A stretch of 64,000 nt of DNA from positions 1 to 64,000 of the forward strand of contig JAHBUC010000001.1 in assembly GCA_019638275.1 (NCBI GenBank), written 5' to 3'. The DNA is from Cyclobacteriaceae bacterium. Its GTDB lineage: Bacteria > Bacteroidota > Bacteroidia > Cytophagales > Cyclobacteriaceae. The translations under genes were made by a program, and so were the position numbers. The notes below the pieces were generated by a model. It had not been told where the DNA came from. It did not search any database and saw only the letters and a program-made list of their open reading frames with translations. This document shows, piece by piece, positions 52,260 to 59,872 of the stretch (positions are counted from its first letter, which is position 1; every line of letters starts with the position of its first letter).

Positions 52260-53555
52260 TTAATTTTTTGGCAACATAATCTTAAAACGGGTGCCTTTGC
52301 CCAGCTCAGATTCTACCGTGATTTGGCCCCCCAGCTTTTTCACTGCCTCGCGGGCAATGTACAACCCCAGGCCTGAGCCTTTCGAGTTTTCAGAAGCCCG
52401 GTAAAACATGTCGAAGATTTTTTCGTGGTGATCAGCCTTAATGCCAACGCCATTATCTTCTACCAGTATTTCGCAGTGGTTGTTTTCGTTTTTCACTTGA
52501 ATCTGTACAAAGCGCTCAGGCTTATGCCGATCGTGATATTTAAGCGCGTTGGAAACCAAATTGTTTAATACAATCTTCAGCCGAACCTTGTCGGTTTTCA
52601 GGGAGTAGTTTTCCGGAATGTCGGTTTTTATTTTTACCGATGACACTTCTTCGGCATAGCGCAGGTTGTCCATGATCTCCCGGATGATGTCATTCAGATT
52701 GGTGTCTTCGGGTTCATGATTCAGCCGGGCATTGCGGGAGTAGTCAATAATATCGCGAATGAATTTTTCTTGCGCATCAATGCGGTTACGCATCATGGAA
52801 AGCAATGTTGCAGTTTCCTCTGTGCTTGTTGTTTTTTCAGCAAGTGTTACCAGGCCCATAAGTGAACTAAGGGGCGCACGCAAATCGTGCGAAACGCTGT
52901 ACACAAACCGGTCAAGTTCCGTGTTGCTTTGTCGCAACTCCTCGGTAAGCTGCAATAACCGCGATTCATTTTCTCTCAGCGATTTCTCAACATGGTAGTT
53001 GATGTTGATCAGAAAATAAACAATCAACACAGAAACCGTAGTAGCGATCACATAATTGATCAGGAAATACAATTCGTCTGTCGCATCCAGCCCGACTACT
53101 TCGGGAAGAATGGTGAAGTCGGAAAGAAAGGCCAGTAGAAAAAGGGAAACGCCAAGCATCACAAAGCCAAATGCCCAATACCATTCCTGATAGCGGAACA
53201 AAACAATTGCTGAGAGCGCAACAGGTAAAAAGAAAATATACACGCCACTGGTAGTGGGCTCAGAGGCGGCAAACAGATAAATAATGATATTGGCCGATAG
53301 AATAATAACAATGGTTGACAGACGATAGTGACGGGCCCTGTTCAGTAAAAAGGCAACCAGACCAATAACCGCAATGAGGGAGTACATGGGCACATTGCGG
53401 TAGATGGAGTAGGCAATATCAATTCCCACATAGCCAACTCCGGTAAGCAACATCATAATGGCAATCTGTCCACGCAACAATGCCTGTTTGTACAGCTTGA
53501 GCGAAGGAATAATTGTTTTTCCGATGATGAAATCCCGCAACGGTCTTGATCGCAT
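52260..53555 (-). CDS. Sensor histidine kinase (paralogue B)
   Basis: 431 residues with the same architecture as its neighbour: six membrane segments (30-185), a longer coiled coil (185-215), HisKA with His223 (SVSHDLRAPLSS), and HATPase_c (N box VLNNLVSNALKYH, G1 VEDNGVGI, G2 GSGLGLYIA). The gene pair is head-to-tail with 138 bases between, a local duplication that has since diverged. No cognate response regulator is nearby; it is divergent from the UspA gene. Confidence 0.93.
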   Translation of the reverse strand: MRSRPLRDFIIGKTIIPSLKLYKQALLRGQIAIMMLLTGVGYVGIDIAYSIYRNVPMYSLIAVIGLVAFLLNRARHYRLSTIVIILSANIIIYLFAASEPTTSGVYIFFLPVALSAIVLFRYQEWYWAFGFVMLGVSLFLLAFLSDFTILPEVVGLDATDELYFLINYVIATTVSVLIVYFLININYHVEKSLRENESRLLQLTEELRQSNTELDRFVYSVSHDLRAPLSSLMGLVTLAEKTTSTEETATLLSMMRNRIDAQEKFIRDIIDYSRNARLNHEPEDTNLNDIIREIMDNLRYAEEVSSVKIKTDIPENYSLKTDKVRLKIVLNNLVSNALKYHDRHKPERFVQIQVKNENNHCEILVEDNGVGIKADHHEKIFDMFYRASENSKGSGLGLYIAREAVKKLGGQITVESELGKGTRFKIMLPKN

Positions 53556-53755
53556 TCTAAAATCCTTTCGCTTGAAAGTAAAAAACTAAATTCAATTGCT
53601 AAAATCGGATAACAGTTGTTCCGAAAAGAAGATAATACGCGTACGTTGAGCTTGGTTAAACGTACATTTTCTGGTGGAAAGTGACCTTCAAAACACTCAG
53701 GCTACGGGATTCTCAGTTATCTTGCGTAAGATCTGTTCGTTAACTTGCTGCCGCT

Positions 53756-54628
53756 TTGACACCTTTATTTAGAAAGATCGGACTGGCCATTGCCTTTTCT
53801 CCACGCGCGGAAGCGATGTTGGCAGAGACCATTCGTTTGAAAACTATTTGGAAAAGTGAACTGGTGTTGATCCATGTGGGCGAACACAGTGAAAAAGAGA
53901 AGGAAGTACTGGAACAATTATTACAGAACCATAACCTCACCGCAAAAGACGTAACCGTAGATTGGAGAAAAGGAAACCCCTCAAAGGAAATTCTTAAAGC
54001 TTGTGCAGAGCAGAAAATTGATTTATTGGTAACAGGCGCGTTGCGTAAAGAAGGGTTGGTTCAGCATCATGTCGGCTCTATTGCGCGAAGAATTTTACGG
54101 AAGGCAAACTGCTCGGTGTTAACTTTAATTCAGCCCAGCATTTCGCCACAACCCTTTTCAAATATTGTTGTACATGCGGAAGAAAGCCCCCGCATGTTTT
54201 CAACCCTTTCAGTTGCTTGCTGGCTTGCCCGTTTAGATAAGGTTAAATGGCTTCATGTTGCCCGTGAGATTCGATTTTATGGCTTAACCATGACCACTGC
54301 TGAACAGGCCACTGAAGGGGAATATAATAAACTGAAGCATGATCTTGTGGAATCAGAGATAGACAATCTGCAAAAAAGCCTGAGTAAAATTCCGCATGAT
54401 GAGATTAAGATCAATATTAAAGTATTCTCCGGGCGATCAGGATTTGAAATAGCACAATTTGCAAAACGAAAGCATGCCGATTTATTGGTAATAGAAGGCC
54501 CTACAAGAAGGTTATCTTTTTTTGATCGGATTTTTACGCATGAGTTGGAGTACCTGCTGGCCGATCTGCCATGCAACTTGTTGATTGTGCACAGTCAGTT
54601 TAAAGCACAGGAGGTGTTACATGCTTAA
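53756..54628 (+). CDS. Universal stress protein, two UspA domains
   Basis: 290 residues, two tandem Usp folds (about 1-135 and 140-285), starting at TTG 53756 (LTPLFRKIGLAIAFSP); no suitable ATG lies before the first strand. The first half has the nucleotide-binding pattern G-x9-GS in VTGALRKEGLVQHHVGSIAR; in the second half (VIEGPTRRLSFFDRIF) this motif is broken, so perhaps only one site binds ATP. It overlaps the antiporter start by 8 bases, suggesting joint regulation of the transporter under stress. Confidence 0.85.
   Translation: MTPLFRKIGLAIAFSPRAEAMLAETIRLKTIWKSELVLIHVGEHSEKEKEVLEQLLQNHNLTAKDVTVDWRKGNPSKEILKACAEQKIDLLVTGALRKEGLVQHHVGSIARRILRKANCSVLTLIQPSISPQPFSNIVVHAEESPRMFSTLSVACWLARLDKVKWLHVAREIRFYGLTMTTAEQATEGEYNKLKHDLVESEIDNLQKSLSKIPHDEIKINIKVFSGRSGFEIAQFAKRKHADLLVIEGPTRRLSFFDRIFTHELEYLLADLPCNLLIVHSQFKAQEVLHA
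54609..54614 (+). promoter_or_regulatory. Strong Shine-Dalgarno sequence before the antiporter gene
   Basis: AGGAGG six bases before ATG 54621, inside the end of the usp gene. Such sites are rare in Bacteroidota; it decides the start and suggests reinitiation after usp. Confidence 0.6.
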
Positions 54629-55862
54629 ACTGAGCCAACAGGAATTAATGGGGTTGCTCATGCAGCTAAGTGTTATGCTGCTGGCTGGTCGCATCTTTGC
54701 GGAACTCGCGCGTAAATTCAAACAACCTTCAGTTGTGGGTGAAATTCTTGCCGGATTAATTCTTGGCCCGACCATACTAGGCATGATTTCTCCAGACTCG
54801 TTTGATCTGCTCTTCCCTGCAGGCTCATCTTCGCTTGTGCTTGATGGGTTTGTTCAGGTAGCGGTGGTCATGTTATTGTTTGTTGCCGGTCTCGAGGTAG
54901 ACTTGCAAATTGTTTGGCAACAAGGCAGACAAGCCGTATTTACCAGTACGCTTGGTTTGGTAATTCCGTTTGCTATCGGTTTTGTGTTTCCATACTTCTT
55001 TCCACATTTCTTTGGTTATACTGATGAAGGAAGACGCCTGGCTTTTGCTTTGTTCATGGGTACTTCTATGGCCATTACCGCGCTTCCGGTAATTGCGCGT
55101 ATTCTCATGGACCTGAATATTTTTAAATCACGCATGAGTATGCTGGTGATTTCTTCAGCCATGATTAATGATTTGATTGGATGGCTCATTTTCTCCGTGG
55201 TGCTGGGTATGATCGGCAAGGGACATCAAAACATGACGCTCGCCAACACCATCATGCTCACCATCGGATTTACGATTATCATGCTTACTGTAGGCCGGGG
55301 TATCCTCAATCGCATTTTACCGTGGATCAATAAAAAACTGGCGTGGCCTGGGGGTGTGCTGTCCATTTCATTGGCCATGTGTTTTATGGCTGCATCCTTT
55401 ACCGAATACATCGGTATACATGCCATCTTCGGTGCGTTTATTTTAGGTGTTGCACTCGGTGATTCAGAACACATGAGTGAGCGTGCAAAAGAAATTATTC
55501 ACCAGTTTATCAATAACATTTTCGCGCCTTTGTTTTTTGTGTCTATTGGATTGAAGGTGAACTTCATTGCCAATTTCGATCCCTGGCTAACACTAATCAT
55601 TTTGATAATTGCCTTTGTGGGAAAAATATTGGGCAGCGGTTTGGGTGCACGCCTGGGTGGTTTTAATTGGAAGGAGTCATTGGCCGCAGGCTTCGGCATG
55701 AATGCACGGGGCGCAATGGAAATTATTTTGGGATTAATAGCCCTTGAAGCCGGTCTTATAAATGAAAAAGTTTTTGTTAGCCTTGTCATAATGGCTTTGG
55801 TCACCAGCATGACCAGTGGTCCGTTAATGAAATGGAGTTTAAGCCGGAAGTGGAAAAATTAG
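54621..55862 (+). CDS. CPA2 family cation:proton antiporter (Kef/NapA-like)
   Basis: 413-residue inner-membrane antiporter with 12-13 helices and no C-terminal RCK/TrkA domain. Family features: the early helix FKQPSVVGEILAGLILGPTILG, the discontinuous helix region MAITALPVIARILMDL (ND-type Asp replaced in part), and HAIFGAFILGVALGDSEHMSE and GLKVNFI segments. It exchanges Na+ or K+ for H+. The preceding usp gene overlaps by 8 bases. It converges on the SdpI gene with only 3 bases between stops. Confidence 0.9.
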   Translation: MLKLSQQELMGLLMQLSVMLLAGRIFAELARKFKQPSVVGEILAGLILGPTILGMISPDSFDLLFPAGSSSLVLDGFVQVAVVMLLFVAGLEVDLQIVWQQGRQAVFTSTLGLVIPFAIGFVFPYFFPHFFGYTDEGRRLAFALFMGTSMAITALPVIARILMDLNIFKSRMSMLVISSAMINDLIGWLIFSVVLGMIGKGHQNMTLANTIMLTIGFTIIMLTVGRGILNRILPWINKKLAWPGGVLSISLAMCFMAASFTEYIGIHAIFGAFILGVALGDSEHMSERAKEIIHQFINNIFAPLFFVSIGLKVNFIANFDPWLTLIILIIAFVGKILGSGLGARLGGFNWKESLAAGFGMNARGAMEIILGLIALEAGLINEKVFVSLVIMALVTSMTSGPLMKWSLSRKWKN

Positions 55863-55865
55863 ATT

Positions 55866-56210
55866 TTAAAATCCACTCTTTTTCAGATGCACTTCGGTGA
55901 GGGGAATAACCGCAATTACACCAACCACCAAAACTCCTGTTGTCCACAGAATGGCATCGTTGGGCGGCAATAGTGACCACAACACAGCCTGCACAAAACA
56001 GATAAGCACAGCCATAACAACAAGCGCATTTGATGAATAGCGGTTGGCGCAATCCCAAGCCTCCTGACTTTTCATTGAGCGCGGAGTGCGATACCCATAA
56101 ATGTGATTAATTTTTTTTGGCGGAAAACGTTTGTATAAAAAGGCCAGCACAAGTATGAGCGGTCCCAGCATCAGATTGAGAGCAAGTATTGTCATATCCT
56201 GGGGATTCAA
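55866..56210 (-). CDS. SdpI family membrane protein
   Basis: 114 residues with three hydrophobic helices and the SdpI signature KINHIYGYRTPRSMKSQEAWDCANR. The founding member is the B. subtilis immunity protein against the SDP toxin; most others have no known function. No sdpC/sdpR-like neighbours are present, so immunity is not implied. Confidence 0.85.
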   Translation of the reverse strand: MNPQDMTILALNLMLGPLILVLAFLYKRFPPKKINHIYGYRTPRSMKSQEAWDCANRYSSNALVVMAVLICFVQAVLWSLLPPNDAILWTTGVLVVGVIAVIPLTEVHLKKSGF

Positions 56211-56231
56211 TTTTTATTATTACTGAGAACT

Positions 56232-56290
56232 CTTGCCTACTGTAAACCGCCTGCTATTTATTGCCCACTGCCTACTGCTTACTGCCAACT
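56232..56290. repeat. GCCTACTG-type repeat, copy 3 (supplies the mazG stop codon)
   Basis: TTGCCTACTG, then TTGCCCACTGCC and TACTGCTTACTGCC, between the SdpI and mazG genes. The last five codons and stop of mazG (VGSKQ) are written inside it. Confidence 0.6.
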
Positions 56291-57096
56291 TTCTTAGCCC
56301 TTTCCCAATACACATCCATCTCATCCAGTGTCATTTCCCCCAGCTTCTTTCCATCTTTAGCCGACTCGGTTTCAAGATACTGAAAACGCTTTATGAATTT
56401 TTTATTGGTACGCTCCAATGCTTCTTCGGGATCAATGTTAATGAACCGGGCATAATTTACCAGCGAGAACAAGAGATCACCAAATTCGGCAGTGGCTTTT
56501 TCTTTGTTGATTTTTTCAGCTTCCGTAGCGTTGAATTCGTTTTTGAATTCACGCATTTCTTCTTCCACCTTTTCCCACACCTGCTCTTTCTTTTCCCAAT
56601 CAAACCCAACACCACGGGCTTTGTCCTGTATGCGAATGGCCTTTACCATGGCAGGCAGCGATTTGGGCACGCCTTCCAACACCGACTTATTTCCGGATTT
56701 GAGTTTTATTTTTTCCCAATTTGCTTTCACGGTTTCTTCATCGTTAGCCACCACATCACCATAAATGTGTGGGTGCCGTTCTACCAGCTTATCGCAGATG
56801 GCATTCATCACATCAGCTATATCAAACACCCCTTTTTCGAAAGCAATGCGGGCATAGAACACGTTGTGCAGCATCAGGTCGCCCAGCTCTTTTTTTATTT
56901 CATTCAAGTCACCTTCCAGTATCGCATCTGAAAGTTCGTAGGTTTCCTCAATGGTCAGGTGGCGCAGACTTTCCAGGGTTTGCTTTTTGTCCCACGGGCA
57001 GTTTTCGCGCAGTTCATCCATGGTGGTGAGCAAACGGTTAAAAGCCTCCAATTTGGCTTGCCTGTCAGGGTCGGGCTTAGAAAGTGGTTTTTTCAT
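56272..57096 (-). CDS. mazG: Nucleoside triphosphate pyrophosphohydrolase MazG
   Basis: Cytoplasmic house-cleaning enzyme that hydrolyses NTPs and dNTPs to monophosphate and pyrophosphate. 274 residues with two MazG domains: the first has NCPWDKKQTLESLRHLTIEETYEL with the metal-binding EExxE pattern, then LGDLMLHNVFYARIA; the second (about 180-270) repeats FGDLLFSLVNYARF. Start ATG 57096, divergent from the next small gene. Confidence 0.94.
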   Translation of the reverse strand: MKKPLSKPDPDRQAKLEAFNRLLTTMDELRENCPWDKKQTLESLRHLTIEETYELSDAILEGDLNEIKKELGDLMLHNVFYARIAFEKGVFDIADVMNAICDKLVERHPHIYGDVVANDEETVKANWEKIKLKSGNKSVLEGVPKSLPAMVKAIRIQDKARGVGFDWEKKEQVWEKVEEEMREFKNEFNATEAEKINKEKATAEFGDLLFSLVNYARFINIDPEEALERTNKKFIKRFQYLETESAKDGKKLGEMTLDEMDVYWERAKKVGSKQ

Positions 57097-57129
57097 TCTT
57101 GGTAAACTTATCCGACAACGGTGTTGTTG

Positions 57130-57137
57130 TATCTTTG
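57130..57137 (+). promoter_or_regulatory. Probable -7 element of the small membrane-protein gene
   Basis: TATCTTTG followed by CGC, 43 bases before the ATG at 57180; no good -33 TTG. Confidence 0.45.
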
Positions 57138-57179
57138 CGCAAGGTAAAAAATACCTGTATTCATCAATCCTGTTTTATC

Positions 57180-57413
57180 ATGGCTGTCTTTTTACTTACA
57201 CTTAGTGTCTTGGCCCTGTTTTTTATCCTGATGTCGGTGCGTTTGATTTTCATCAAAGGCGGTGAATTCAAAGGAACCTGCGCATCGCAAAGTCCTTTTT
57301 TGAATAAGGATGGCGAGACCTGCAATTTCTGTGGTAAAACCCTCACCGCTGCCGATCAGGCATGTGGCAAGCCCGAAACCAGTCAGGTAGATTTACCCGA
57401 GATAAGGAAGTGA
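57180..57413 (+). CDS. Small membrane protein with Cys-rich tail
   Basis: 77 residues; start ATG 57180 because the longer reading lies over the promoter. A hydrophobic N-terminal helix (MAVFLLTLSVLALFFILMSV) is followed by GTCASQSP and ETCNFCGKTL, CAC-like cysteines (four in all) that could bind a metal ion or be heme-free zinc-ribbon-like. The family is widespread in Bacteroidota as an uncharacterised membrane protein. Function unknown. Confidence 0.75.
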   Translation: MAVFLLTLSVLALFFILMSVRLIFIKGGEFKGTCASQSPFLNKDGETCNFCGKTLTAADQACGKPETSQVDLPEIRK

Positions 57414-57459
57414 TAGATTATTAGGTTTTAAATTGGAGGATTGATTTACTTTGTATCCT

Positions 57460-57675
57460 ATGAAAGTATCCGCAATTGACAAAGTACTGGATTCTGTAAT
57501 GAAGTTGGATTTTTACTCCAGGGAAGTGATTCTTGAGGTGCTCAAAAACAGACAAATAGAGGCGCGAAGAGAGGAAATTCAGCAAAATGCCAAACGTGCT
57601 AAAACTGAATTTCTAAAGGGTAAAATAAAACCGTCTGCTGCGGATAGTATAATTGAACGGCTCAAAACGCTTTGA
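57460..57675 (+). CDS. Antitoxin-like small protein
   Basis: 71 residues from ATG 57460 (TTG 57451 is also in frame). A mostly helical, strongly charged protein (QIEARREEIQQNAKRAKTEFLKGKI, residues around 30-55) of the kind found upstream of RelE-like toxins. Ten bases separate it from the disrupted toxin gene. Called antitoxin from position and composition, not from a recognised DNA-binding fold. Confidence 0.7.
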   Translation: MKVSAIDKVLDSVMKLDFYSREVILEVLKNRQIEARREEIQQNAKRAKTEFLKGKIKPSAADSIIERLKTL

Positions 57676-57684
57676 TTTTTTTAA

Positions 57685-57968
57685 ATGGCTGTTCGAAAAT
57701 TAGTTCTATCTAAAACTTTTGAGCGATCATTTAAAAAGTTTGTAAAAGGTAATTTACCGATTCGGGAGAGCATTGAAGAAACTCTTCGGTTGATGGAGAC
57801 GGATGTTTTTTCTCCCATTCTCAAAAGCCATAAGCTAAGCGGAAAACTCTATGGCCTTCATGCTTGTTCGTGCGGGTATGATTGCGGATAATCTTTTCAA
57901 TAGAGAAACGCTCCGGCAAGGAATTTATCCTATTGATTGATGTGGGCACTCATGATGAAGTTTATTAG
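57685..57968 (+). pseudogene. RelE/YafQ-like toxin gene with a single-base frameshift
   Basis: The first frame runs 57685-57891: MAVRKLVLSKTFERSFKKF, then KSHKLSGKLYGLHACSCGYDC and an early stop. In the next frame, from about 57885, the family's continuation is intact: RIIFSIEKRSGKEFILLID then VGTHDEVY and a stop at 57968. Joined at GYDC/RIIF they give a complete RelE-type toxin (about 95 residues), which needs one more base near 57884-57886. This is either a real inactivating deletion or a sequencing error; the antitoxin gene upstream is intact. Confidence 0.85.
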
Positions 57969-58009
57969 TAACCTGTAACTTTTGTAAATTTTATATAATC
58001 CCATTAGCC

Positions 58010-59398
58010 GTGTCACTTATAAAATCAATTTCCGGAATCCGGGGAACCATTGGTGGTAAGCCCGGTGATAATTTAACTCCTGTTGATGTTGTAAAATTTG
58101 CAGCCGCCTATGGCAGTTGGGTCATCGCGCGCAAGGGAAAAAAAGTGGTGATCGGTCGCGATGCACGCCTTTCGGGCGAGATGGTGAGCGCATTGGTTTG
58201 CTCCACGTTACAAGGACTTGGACTGGATGTGATTGATCTGGGATTATCAACAACGCCAACAGTAGAAATTGCAGTTCCGATTGAAAAAGCCGGTGGCGGA
58301 ATTATTCTCACTGCCAGCCACAATCCCATACAATGGAATGCGCTGAAGCTGTTGAACGAAAAAGGAGAATTTATTTCGGCTGCCGATGGGGCAGAAGTAT
58401 TGCGTATTGCGGAAACAGAAGATTTTTCATTTGCTGAAGTCGGCAAATTAGGAAAGTACACCCGCAACGATTCGTATATCAAAAAGCATATCAACCTGAT
58501 TTTAAAAAGCAAGTGGGTGGATGTTAACGCAATTAAAAAAGCAAAGTTTACGATTGCTGTAGATGCCGTTAACTCGACCGGTGGTATTTCGGTGCCCTTG
58601 TTGTTGAAAAGGTTAGGCGTGAAAAAAGTTGTGGAATTGTATTGTGAGCCTACCGGCAAGTTTCCGCATAACCCTGAGCCGCTTCCCGAAAACATTAAAG
58701 CCATTTGCGCTGCGGTAAAGAAAAATAAATGCCACCTCGGTATTGTGGTTGACCCGGATGTGGATCGTCTGGCTCTTGTACAAGAGGACGGAAAACCGTT
58801 TGGTGAGGAGTATACACTGGTGGCTGTTGCCGATTATATCCTGAAAAAGAAAAAGGGCAACACCGTTTCCAATTTATCATCAACGCGTGCATTACGCGAT
58901 GTGACTGAACAAGCAGGCGGAAAATATACAGCGGCATCCGTAGGTGAAGTGAATGTGGTGCATGTGATGAAAGAGACAAAAGCGGTTATTGGTGGTGAAG
59001 GAAATGGCGGAGTGATCTTTCCTGAATTGCATTACGGTCGTGATGCGCTGATGGGCATTGCCTTGTTCCTGTCGCATCTGGCAAAGTCCGGATTGAAAGC
59101 TTCTGCTTTGCGAAAAACCTATCCGGACTATTTCATTTCAAAAAATAAAATTGAACTCACACCCGGCATTGATGTGGATGCCGTGCTGGAAGCTGTGAAA
59201 AAGAAATACATGCATGAAAAAATCAATACGGCTGATGGCGTAAAGATTGATTTCGAAACCAGCAAGGAGTGGGTGCATTTACGCAAATCCAACACAGAAC
59301 CTATCATCCGCATCTATGCCGAATCGCAGGATGCAAAAAAAGCGGATGCGTTGGCTAGACGCATTATGGATGATATCCGGATTGTGATTGGCGGTTAA
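58010..59398 (+). CDS. glmM: Phosphoglucosamine mutase
   Basis: Converts glucosamine-6-phosphate to glucosamine-1-phosphate, on the way to UDP-GlcNAc for peptidoglycan and lipid A. 462 residues; GTG start (58010) preceding SLIKSISGIRGTIGGKPGDN. Phosphoserine loop TASHNPIQWNALK (Ser103), Mg loop VDPDVDRLALV, sugar-recognition loop GGEGNGGVIFPELHYGRD and phosphate-binding KSNTEPIIRIYAES. Phosphomannomutase activity cannot be excluded by motif alone, but the GlmM-like loop set favours glmM. A single-gene unit. Confidence 0.92.
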   Translation: MSLIKSISGIRGTIGGKPGDNLTPVDVVKFAAAYGSWVIARKGKKVVIGRDARLSGEMVSALVCSTLQGLGLDVIDLGLSTTPTVEIAVPIEKAGGGIILTASHNPIQWNALKLLNEKGEFISAADGAEVLRIAETEDFSFAEVGKLGKYTRNDSYIKKHINLILKSKWVDVNAIKKAKFTIAVDAVNSTGGISVPLLLKRLGVKKVVELYCEPTGKFPHNPEPLPENIKAICAAVKKNKCHLGIVVDPDVDRLALVQEDGKPFGEEYTLVAVADYILKKKKGNTVSNLSSTRALRDVTEQAGGKYTAASVGEVNVVHVMKETKAVIGGEGNGGVIFPELHYGRDALMGIALFLSHLAKSGLKASALRKTYPDYFISKNKIELTPGIDVDAVLEAVKKKYMHEKINTADGVKIDFETSKEWVHLRKSNTEPIIRIYAESQDAKKADALARRIMDDIRIVIGG

Positions 59399-59407
59399 GT
59401 AAGATTG

Positions 59408-59811
59408 ACATTCAACCCCATTCGGGGTTGTTCCTAATAGTATAGTTGGGCATAACCATCGATTGCATCGATGGGTTAAAACAGTCAAGTCCTTTGGACT
59501 TGTCATTAGATTTGCTTCCAGGTTGCTGTCCATCAAAGGAGTCCCTTCGGACTTGGAGGTTTGGTTGCTATTTACGTTTTGTGCCCCTTGATTGCATTGA
59601 TGCCTATAACAATGATGTCCTTGGTTTTGATGGGTTGATTCTTCCGGTTTATGTTCTATACATAGAACTCACCTGAATTGCTGGCTTTTTGTTTGTGTAT
59701 TTACTCATAGTCATCGGGAGCAGGAGTCCGAAGGACTCCAATGTTCAAAGCCATGAGCGCAGCTCAAGGCAGATTATGATAATAATCACCAACCCCGAAG
59801 GGGTTGAATGT
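59408..59811. repeat. 404-bp inverted-repeat element of nested hairpins
   Basis: Fills most of the 474-base gap after glmM. The ends are near-perfect inverted repeats: ACATTCAACCCC (59408-59419) against GGGGTTGAATGT (59800-59811). Each end forms its own hairpin (59413-59430, 59790-59806). Inside are at least five more: 59453-59478 (CCATCGAT/ATCGATGG), 59486-59502 (CAAGTCC/GGACTTG), 59540-59553 (AGTCC/GGACT), 59723-59739 (GGAGTCC/GGACTCC) and 59754-59766 (TGAGC/GCTCA). No convincing ORF. Resembles REP/RAYT-type or MITE DNA; the rest of the gap holds only the promoter of the next gene. Confidence 0.8.
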
Positions 59812-59844
59812 GATTTCACCCTATCCTTATCCGTAAAGAAGTGT

Positions 59845-59852
59845 TATTTTTG
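59845..59852 (+). promoter_or_regulatory. Probable -7 element of the cysteine desulfurase gene
   Basis: TATTTTTG, 21 bases before ATG 59873, matches TAnnTTTG; no clear -33 TTG. Confidence 0.45.
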
Positions 59853-59872
59853 TCCCGAAATCGTTTGAAAAC

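Noticed and set aside
53641..53665. Stem GTACGTT/AACGTAC between the kinase and usp genes as a terminator
   Set aside because: It lies between divergent starts, where a terminator is not expected, and only a short T-run follows; it may be a regulatory site but nothing more can be said.
56233..56931. Long forward frame opposite mazG (232 codons)
   Set aside because: It is the antisense shadow of mazG, rich in Phe and His, with no family resemblance; mazG itself has clear motifs.
58108..58704. Reverse frame of 198 codons over glmM
   Set aside because: Antisense to the phosphoserine and middle domains of glmM; no independent evidence.
59446..59676. Open frame of 76 codons in the inverted-repeat element
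   Set aside because: It crosses several hairpins, has no recognisable domain and no promoter; it looks like a chance frame.
59408..59811. Regularly spaced hairpins as a CRISPR array
   Set aside because: The hairpins differ in sequence and spacing, there are no identical repeats of 24-40 bases, and no cas genes are near.
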